From positions 1 through 15,653 of the forward strand of contig CABPSV020000476.1 in assembly GCA_902459845.2 (NCBI GenBank): a stretch of DNA of 15,653 bases. Reading direction: 5' to 3'. The DNA comes from Hepatocystis sp. ex Piliocolobus tephrosceles (taxonomy: Eukaryota; Apicomplexa; Aconoidasida; Haemosporida; Plasmodiidae). The position numbers were made by a program, and so were the translations under genes. The notes under the pieces were generated by a model. That model searched no databases and had not been told where the DNA came from. It was given only the letters and a program-made list of their open reading frames with translations. This document shows, piece by piece, positions 9,442-15,653 of the stretch; the first letter of the stretch is position 1, and every line of letters starts with the position of its first letter.

Positions 9442-10917
9442 TTACATAAAAGCACAACTACTTTTTTTTTTTGTGTGATCTGTTATATTTTTTTTATCAC
9501 TTATAACTGGTTTGACACAATTTACAACTTTTCCTATTTTAACAGATTCCCAAATATAATTTTGTGCATATTTTGAATGAAAAAAAAAATCAGAAGTTAC
9601 ATCTTGACCTGCTTTTCTTAATATACAATCACTACCTCCTGGATGATCACTAATTATATTTGTAACATCATAAACAAATCCATTAGCCATAATCCAACAG
9701 TCGTTAATTTTATTATGTCTTTTTACTTCGCATGGAGTAAAACATTTTTTATATTTTATATAATTTTCACAGTTTGAATAATTAGCACATTTTGCATAAT
9801 TATTACCTTTTATATAATTTTCACATTTTGCATAATTAGCGCATTTAAAATTATTAAGATTTTCTTCGATATCTTTTGAAATATGTATAATATTTTCTGT
9901 ACCATTATATTTGGTTAAATTTATATTATTATTGTTAATACTACTACAACTATTACTACAACAACTACTACTATTACTACAACTATTACTACAACTATTA
10001 CTACAACTACAGCTACAACTATTACTACAACTATTACTACAACTATTACTACAACTACAGCTACAACTACTACAACTTTTTTCATTTTTTAAATTTTTTA
10101 TCATTACATTCATTTTGTTATTAACACATAAAGAAGTCATATGTTTGTTATTCGTATGATTAACAATATTTTCTATAACTGGATTTTTATTTATATTTTC
10201 ATTTTTTTTTTTTTCCTCTTCTTTTTCCCCTTCTTTTTCTTCCCCCTTTTTTGTTTTCATTTTTATACCATTATTATATAAAATTTGTTCATGTGTTTCT
10301 TTACTAATTTGTAGTAAACGTTTTATTTCCTTATTACATATTATTAAAGTGTATTTTTTATATTTTTTATATTTTCTATACAATTCTTTTTTTTTAGTAT
10401 GACATTTTTCGCAAAAATTAGATGAACATATATCATCGCAAAAATTACAAGCATCACATATAGTGTTATTATTTTCATCTATTTTAATACAATAATTATG
10501 ACAGTTGTTACTATCAGTGTTATATAGATTTTTATCATATGTTATTTTATTTTTTTCATTATTTTGGAATATATGTATAACATTATTATTATTACTAACA
10601 GCCTGTTTAATATTATCTTTAGGCAATTTTGTGTTTATACTACATAAGTGTAAACATGTGGAATTTTTTTCATTTGTTATAGAATCGTTTATAAAATTGT
10701 TTTTACAATTTTTATTTAAATTATGTACATGACTTTGTTCAACTTTTATTAACTGTTGTGATAAATTATCGTGCATATTATTTTTTGAGTCTTCTACAAC
10801 TTTATTTTTTATATATAATGTATATTCATCTATCTTTCTACTTATTTTTGATTTTTCTATTTTTTCTCTTACGCTTAGCGTTTTTATCTCTTCTTCTAAG
10901 TTTTTGCTTTCCAACAT
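9442..10917 (-). CDS. Cys-rich protein with C-terminal cytochrome b5 domain and CaaX-like end
   Basis: Single exon, 491 residues. The cytochrome b5 heme-binding domain spans about 392-467: VYDVTNIISDHPGG with the first axial His425, and DFFFHSKYAQ with the second His447. Both ligands are present, so heme binding and an electron-transfer role are expected. There is no C-terminal membrane anchor as in classical cytochrome b5. Instead the protein ends KKKSSCAFM, a basic stretch plus a Cys-aliphatic-aromatic-Met end that fits farnesylation. Upstream lies a Cys cluster (C154, C157, C160, C164, C169, C172) that could bind metal, a coiled Lys/Glu-rich stretch (176-245), a Cys/Ser/Asn tract (281-326) and NYxKC-type repeats (358-391). 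The gene shares the 10918-12984 intergenic region with the TBP-like gene. The redox partner is unknown; the domain call is firm. Confidence 0.93.
   Translation of the reverse strand: MLESKNLEEEIKTLSVREKIEKSKISRKIDEYTLYIKNKVVEDSKNNMHDNLSQQLIKVEQSHVHNLNKNCKNNFINDSITNEKNSTCLHLCSINTKLPKDNIKQAVSNNNNVIHIFQNNEKNKITYDKNLYNTDSNNCHNYCIKIDENNNTICDACNFCDDICSSNFCEKCHTKKKELYRKYKKYKKYTLIICNKEIKRLLQISKETHEQILYNNGIKMKTKKGEEKEGEKEEEKKKNENINKNPVIENIVNHTNNKHMTSLCVNNKMNVMIKNLKNEKSCSSCSCSCSNSCSNSCSNSCSCSCSNSCSNSCSNSSSCCSNSCSSINNNNINLTKYNGTENIIHISKDIEENLNNFKCANYAKCENYIKGNNYAKCANYSNCENYIKYKKCFTPCEVKRHNKINDCWIMANGFVYDVTNIISDHPGGSDCILRKAGQDVTSDFFFHSKYAQNYIWESVKIGKVVNCVKPVISDKKNITDHTKKKSSCAFM
9938..10077 (-). repeat. 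Cys/Ser/Asn low-complexity coding tract
   Basis: Alternating TGT-AGT and TGT-AGT-AAT-AGT codons encode about 46 residues of CS and CSNS units within the cytochrome b5-domain gene (residues 281-326). The opposite strand shows a Leu-rich open frame here that is only its shadow. Confidence 0.9.
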
Positions 10918-10952
10918 TTTAAACGAATAGACAATAGGTACATAAATATATC

Positions 10953-10987
<35 letters not shown>

Positions 10988-11296
10988 ATACATGATATAT
11001 ATAGATTTTTATTAATTTTTAAAAAAAAACATTGGGATGGGAAAGGAATGTATAACTTTTAAGGTCATTTCTAATTTAAATTAAAAAACTGTGACCTAAT
11101 TTGAATGAATACTTTTTCTTTTTTTTTTTTTATATTATTCTATGGTATGTTGTATTATGTGTTATGCTACTTTCTGTTTTCGTTGTACCATATATAATGT
11201 TTTTGTATTACACTCTATACTCTCTTTGAATGTTCTTATGTTATATTAATTTTATGTTTATCCTGGTTTATTCAAAAAAAAATAAACATGTAGTTC

Positions 11297-11317
11297 AGGT
11301 GCATTATGCTCGCACCT
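11297..11317. other. Inverted repeat AGGTGC / GCACCT
   Basis: Six-base arms with a 9-base loop sit in one of the few GC-richer patches of the intergenic region. A run of six T follows at about 11347. It may be a protein-binding site or part of a structured RNA; nothing decides between these. Confidence 0.4.
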
Positions 11318-11644
11318 AGCTCCTTTATCCGTGACTGGCGATATAATTTTTTATTTTATTTTATTTTTTTTTTATTTTTCTCCTATAAGTGTGAATTTTT
11401 ATTTCAGTGCATTTTCTTCCCCTAGCAAATCTATAAACTAGTTATAAAACATTAACTTTCATTATTTAATATGTCAGTAAATAAAATAAAAAAAAAGCTA
11501 ATAAATTATGAGGTAACAATATTTAATTACTTTATTGGACGAGTTATTGCTTATTAAACAATTTTACTCGTTTAATTAATTTGATTAAGCATATTAAATT
11601 AGTTTAATATTGTTGCACTACTTAGCTTGTAAACTTATTATTTT

Positions 11645-11675
11645 TCGATTTTTATTCGATTTTTATTCGATTTTG
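11645..11675 (+). repeat. 12-base repeat TTCGATTTTTAT
   Basis: Two full units and a partial third of TTCGATTTTTAT lie at the border between the mixed-sequence part and the T-rich part of the divergent intergenic region. Confidence 0.75.
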
Positions 11676-11944
11676 CTTTTGACTGCTTTTATAGTTTTTT
11701 ATCACGTTTTTGTGTCACGTTTTTTTATTTTATTTTAATTTATTTTTTTTATTTTATTTATTTTTTTTATTTTATTTTAATTTATTTTTTTTATTTTAAA
11801 TTTAAATTATGCCAGTTCATTGAATTTGATACAAGACAAAGCTAAATGGTCCAAGATTAAAAAAAAAAAAAAAATAAATAATAAACAGAAAATAAATGAG
11901 CATGATTATTATTTTATTTTATTTTATATATATTTTTTTTTCTG

Positions 11945-12105
11945 CTCATAAATAATATATAAATAATATATAAATAATATATAAATAATATATAAATAAT
12001 ATATAAATAATATATAAATAATATATAAATAATATATAAATAATACATAAATAATATATAAATAATACATAAATAATATATAAATAATACATAAATAATA
12101 CATTA
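11945..12105 (+). repeat. 11-base tandem array ATAAATAATAT
   Basis: About fourteen units in the divergent intergenic region; several later units read ACATAAATAAT. It is purely A/T apart from the occasional C, and is expected to be unstable in length between isolates. Confidence 0.9.
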
Positions 12106-12771
12106 ATTAATAAAAAAAAAACTAAATGTATATCATTGAATATATTTTAAAAGTTTAATTAATTAAAGATAATAAACTGTTATAAGTATATATGATGTAA
12201 AATCGTACATGTATACTGTTGAAAGAAAAAAAAAAAAAAAGCAACGCTTATTCATGCTTTATTCATGCTTTATTTATGTTTTATTTAATTTTATCTTATT
12301 TTATTTCGTTTGATTCATTTCATTTGTTTGCTTCATTTTATTCGTCTGCTTCATTTTATTCGTCTGCTTCATTTATTTCGTTTACGCTTTGTTTTTTTTA
12401 TTTTTTTTTATTTAAAATTTAACGGAAATATACAAAGTTTTATGATTTATTCAAGATTATTCATAAATTCTTAAGAACGTAAAACATATGTAATATATAT
12501 AAAAACATATATTTGTATGAGCCATTATATATATAATATGTACATACATATATATGTATATACATTTTTTTTTTTTTTTTTTTTTTTTTTATTATGTATA
12601 CATTATTTGCCATTCAAAGTATAAAAAAAAAGTAGGCATAAAAAAATCTTGCTATTCTAACTGTTCTATTTTATTAACTGAACATATATATATATATATA
12701 TATATTAGTGATTCTATCACTGTGTTTAATTATTCACTCTACAAAAAAAAAAAAAGAAAAAAAGAAAAAAG

Positions 12772-12836
<65 letters not shown>

Positions 12837-12984
12837 AATCGAATGAGCAAAGACAAAAAAAACTTTTCACGATAAGATAAGGTTGTAATTTGTTCACAAT
12901 ATATTTGATATATATTTTTTTTTTTTTTTTTAAAATATATAATTATACAGTTCTATATTTTTACGTACACACGTATTTTTCAAA

Positions 12985-13996
12985 ATGTCACAACCTTTGA
13001 AGAAATATAAATTAAACTACAATGAAAGTAAAAATATTTATGTTAAAAATGAAGGTAGTATGAGTGTTCATAATATATCAATGAATGCAATATTATGTTC
13101 TTCTTTAAATTTAGATTGTATTTATAAACATTTTTCTAATTGTATATACAACCCGAGAGAGTTTAAGTGTATGCGTATAGATGTCCCTGTTAGCTTGAAT
13201 ACTGTTAACAAATATAAAACATATGTTCAAAATAAAAAAAAAATAAAATTAGAAAATAAAGATGTAAAAACAGACAACTATATCTGTTTAAAGGGTGATA
13301 GTCCTACAATAAATGAAATAAATACAAATGTTGTTACGAATGAGGGTTTGAGGGTGAATAATAATAATAGTAGTAGTAGTAGTATTAGTAGCAGTAGGAA
13401 AAATAATGTCACTGATGGTTTGGTTAGCTCGGTTGGTGACGTTCCTATAGTTACTGATTTTTCTACTAATGTTAATCTTGTTTCTGCTACTAACATCACT
13501 CCTGTTACTGATATCGATAATTTCGATAATGTTTCCAACCTATCATGCAATCTTAGTAATATTAACACATCTGGTATTACAAGTGACAATATTGACTTAT
13601 TTAATGAAAATTCATTTTCATTGATAGGCGAAACAACAACAAATTTAAATAATATTAACAATAAATTAATTATAAATGTTTCTTTATTTTCGAATGGTAA
13701 AATTATATGTACAGGAAATAATTCAATTGAAGCTTGTAAAATAGCAATGAAAAAAATAGAAAAAAAATTAAAAGAATTAAATTATAAAAATATAAAATTA
13801 AAAAAAATAGCAATAACTAACATTTTAGCAGTATATAACGTTGGCTTTTCGATAGTTTTACCCCTTTTTGCCCTCTATTATAAGAGTGTGAGTTTAGCTG
13901 CAGCGTGTTAAAATTTGTTACGTATGTACATGTGCATGTGTATATGAATGTATGTGTTTTCATATTGGTATATTTCCCCTACCAGTTTTGGAATGC

Positions 13997-14036
<40 letters not shown>

Positions 14037-14705
14037 ATATAATTTTTACTATTTTTCAGGTCGATTATGACCCTAACGTCTTTCCTGCATGTAAGGTGAA
14101 AATAGCCATGACCAGTGGGGATGACAAAAATAGTTTTGAAAAAAAAGTAATTATTTTCTTTTTCTTCTCTTTCTCAATCTCTCTCTATATGTACATATGT
14201 ATGTATATGTTACCCTTTTATACACCCGTTTTGTTATCTCTTATTGCATCTTTTCACATTAATCTTGATTAACCTAACTCCACTCCTATTATTTATTTTT
14301 TCTCCTATTATTTATTTTTTCTCCTATTATTTATTTTTTCTCCTATTATTTATTTTTTCTCCTATTATTTATTTTTTCTCCTATTATTTATTTTTTCTCC
14401 TATTATTTATTTTTTCTCCTATTATTTATTTTCTCTCCTATTATTTATTTTTTCTCCTATTATTTATTTATTTATTTTATTTTATTTTTTTTTTTTACTA
14501 CCTTTTAAAGAAAAGCGATAACAATTATGCTTGGTGTAACGTCCCAAATGTTAAACAGCCTGAAAAGAATAAAGTAGATATCGTATCAGCTAGTATATTT
14601 TCTACAGGTAATATAACTTTAACTGGTGGTAAAAGTTATGAGAATCTTCAGAATTGTATTAATATTTTATTACCATATCTTATTAAAAGTAAATCCCAAC
14701 ATTAA
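12985..14705 (+). CDS. TLP: TATA-box-binding-protein-like factor
   Basis: Three exons: 12985..13887, 14060..14146, 14511..14705, 394 residues. The AGT|GTGAGT donor was chosen over reading on to the TAA at 13909 because it gives LFALYYKSVDYDPNVFP, which aligns without gaps to TBP GLVLTHQQFSSYEPELFP. Both TBP half-repeats are present. Repeat 1: SSLNLDC and YNPREFKCMRI (55-65), then a low-complexity insert of about 160 residues, then SLFSNGKIICTG (233-244). Repeat 2: ITNIL (277-281), YDPNVFPACKVKI, a shorter insert, and IFSTGNITLTGG (359-370). The Phe pairs that kink DNA in TBP are kept: F60, F235, F309, F360. The EPEL loop used for TFIIB contact is DPNV. It probably acts in the nucleus as an alternative TBP for Pol II or III promoters. 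Family call is firm; the TLP name follows my memory of the P. falciparum gene. Confidence 0.9.
14280..14468 (+). repeat. 19-base pyrimidine-rich repeat in TBP-like intron 2
   Basis: About ten units of CTCCTATTATTTATTTTTT fill the second half of the intron and run into the acceptor CTTTTAAAG at 14510. It acts as an exaggerated polypyrimidine tract. The unit is open in all three frames, which creates a false long open frame joined to exon 3. Confidence 0.92.
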
Positions 14706-14867
14706 ATTGGACAAAGAGTGTTATACCATATGACAAAAAAAAATAAATAAATAAAATAAATAAATAAAATAAATAAACAACAAATAACAAACAACAAATA
14801 ACAAACAACAAATAACAAACAACAAATAACAAACAACAAATAACAAACAACAACAAATAACAAACAA

Positions 14868-14916
<49 letters not shown>

Positions 14917-14944
14917 TACTCATATATATGTATGTGTGGAGTTG
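14706..14944. other. Convergent intergenic region with 14-base array and A tract
   Basis: The TBP-like gene and the last minus-strand gene end only 239 bases apart. Between them are AAATAAAT runs, about six units of AACAACAAATAACA (14777-14870) and an A tract of about 44 bases ending at 14914. The two 3' untranslated regions very likely overlap. Confidence 0.8.
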
Positions 14945-15653
14945 CTATGAACTAGAAGACGAGTATTGACTTGAACAGTTGAAGTTCAAAGAGTCAGATA
15001 ATTCATTGGGAGTAGAGGAATTGTCAGAAGGAATATTAAAAATATTATAATCCAAATTATTAATATAATTTATATCCTTAAGTTGTACTGCTTTTTCTTT
15101 GTCATTTTTATATGTATTAATATTATCATCATATATATTAATATATAAATCAAAACAGTCAGAAAAACATGGATGATTAAATAAAGACTCAAGTGGTTCT
15201 CTTTTATTTATATCTTCTTCTAAACAACTTTTTAAAAAATCTTTTATATTATCATCAAAATGTAAATAATCAAATTTACTCCCAGTAAATGTGTCTATTA
15301 GTGATTCTTCGAACAGTTTTCCTATGATATATGAATAAGCTTTTTGTAGTTTTATTTTATCTGTAAAATAAAAGCAGTTATCCGAGTTTGTTTGTGAGTT
15401 TTTATATGGAGAAGTTGTACATCCCCTTGATTTATCATAATCGTTACATCCTATGCCATTTTTACTCGTTTTGTTATGTTTGTCATTTTTACTCGTTTTT
15501 CTATGTTTGTCATTTTTTATATGTTCGCTATGTTTGTCATTTTTTATATGTTCGCTATGTTTGCCATTTTTTATATGTTCGCTATGTTTGCCATTTTTTA
15601 TATGTTCGCTATGTTTGCCATTTTTTATATGTTCGCTATGTTTGCCATTTTTT
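14945..15653 (-). CDS. C-terminal part of a divergent kinase-like protein (5' end outside window)
   Basis: An uninterrupted minus-strand frame runs from the window edge to TAG at 14945-14947 (235 residues visible). It has no obvious start inside the window, so it is a gene fragment cut by the edge. It begins with 9-residue KHSEHIKN[G/D] repeats. The segment FLKSCLEEDINKREPLESLFNHPCF resembles subdomain XI of protein kinases (DFLKKCL..DP..R....LL.HPFF), with the conserved Arg. Just before it, AYSYIIGKLFEESL could be the D-[IV]-[WY]-S-x-G helix, but the Asp is not evident, so it may be another degenerate kinase fold. The tail is Ser/Asn-rich and acidic. I do not recognise a specific family; the catalytic part, if any, lies outside the window. 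Confidence 0.75.
   Translation of the reverse strand, partial: KNGKHSEHIKNGKHSEHIKNGKHSEHIKNGKHSEHIKNDKHSEHIKNDKHRKTSKNDKHNKTSKNGIGCNDYDKSRGCTTSPYKNSQTNSDNCFYFTDKIKLQKAYSYIIGKLFEESLIDTFTGSKFDYLHFDDNIKDFLKSCLEEDINKREPLESLFNHPCFSDCFDLYINIYDDNINTYKNDKEKAVQLKDINYINNLDYNIFNIPSDNSSTPNELSDSLNFNCSSQYSSSSS
15505..15653 (-). repeat. 27-base coding array (KHSEHIKNG/D)
   Basis: About five units of 27 bases, the outermost nearly identical, encode KHSEHIKNG or KHSEHIKND. They decay into KHRKTSKND and KHNKTSKNG units towards 15450. The array runs off the window edge, so its copy number is unknown. Confidence 0.9.

Larger units (their letters stand above)
10918..12984. promoter_or_regulatory. Divergent intergenic region, likely bidirectional promoter region
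   Basis: The cytochrome b5 gene (minus) and TBP-like gene (plus) start at opposite ends, so both promoters should be within these 2.07 kb. The part about 11030-11640 is less monotonous than the rest. It holds three places where GTGCA (or its complement) and TAGC lie within 20 bases: 11299-11320, 11407-11426 and 11614-11626. It also holds several inverted repeats. From 11640 on it is T-rich repeats, an 11-base array, CTTCATTTTATTCGT-type repeats (about 12310-12380), TA runs and a long A tract (about 12770-12830). No TATA-type core promoter can be singled out in such DNA. No protein or tRNA gene is seen. Confidence 0.6.

Noticed and set aside
9911..10159. Leu/Gln-rich plus-strand frame
   Set aside because: Antisense of the Cys/Ser tract in the cytochrome b5-domain gene.
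11945..12105. Possible CRISPR-like array
   Set aside because: Units are directly adjacent with no spacers; simple A/T satellite.
13278..13661. 127-codon minus-strand frame
   Set aside because: Antisense of the low-complexity insert of the TBP-like gene; no family resemblance and a Leu run from the Ser repeats.
13888..13911. Reading TBP-like exon 1 through to the TAA at 13909
   Set aside because: It would add seven residues (V-S-L-A-A-A-C) and drop the whole second TBP repeat; splicing at AGT|GTGAGT restores a gap-free TBP match.
14244..14510. Phe/Tyr/Ser-rich frame continuing into TBP-like exon 3
   Set aside because: It is the intron: a 19-base repeat open in all frames, followed by a good acceptor. 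Intron length 364 is not a multiple of three.

Overview
The window is nuclear DNA from a malaria parasite (genus Plasmodium) or a close haemosporidian relative. It is extremely AT-rich, with long A/T homopolymers in introns and intergenic DNA. Coding sequence is Asn/Lys-rich and carries in-frame tandem repeats, and introns are short with GT..AG ends. The species cannot be fixed from the sequence alone. From memory and unverified, the order kinase-like gene, release factor, cytochrome b5 protein, TBP-like protein resembles a block on P. falciparum chromosome 14.

Layout. (1) 3-5773, plus strand: C-terminal part of a large three-exon gene. It encodes a GCN2-like kinase fold lacking the catalytic residues, followed by a HisRS-like and anticodon-binding-like region. 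(2) 5774-6624: intergenic, with palindromes, a C-rich patch and a small tandem array. (3) 6625-8608, plus strand: an eight-exon gene for a short organellar-type peptide chain release factor with a GGQ motif and an N-terminus that looks like a bipartite apicoplast leader. (4) 8609-9441: convergent intergenic DNA. (5) 9442-10917, minus strand: one-exon gene for a Cys-rich protein with a C-terminal cytochrome b5 domain and a CaaX-like end. (6) 10918-12984: divergent intergenic region, the likely promoter region of genes 5 and 7, with motif clusters, inverted repeats and an 11-base tandem array. (7) 12985-14705, plus strand: three-exon TBP-like protein. (8) 14706-14944: convergent intergenic DNA. 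(9) 14945-15653, minus strand: 3' end of a gene whose last residues resemble the C-terminal lobe of a protein kinase.

The genes look like housekeeping neighbours, not an operon or mobile island. Three touch gene expression: a GCN2/HisRS-like protein that may sense uncharged tRNA or act as a scaffold, an organellar translation terminator, and a TBP-family transcription factor. I see no mobile element, CRISPR array, tRNA or rRNA. The most notable points are the catalytically dead GCN2-like protein with a retained HisRS-like region, the release factor with Pro-Leu-Asn at the usual stop-codon-reading tripeptide, the potentially prenylated Cys-rich cytochrome b5 protein, and the TBP-like protein that keeps all four DNA-kinking Phe.
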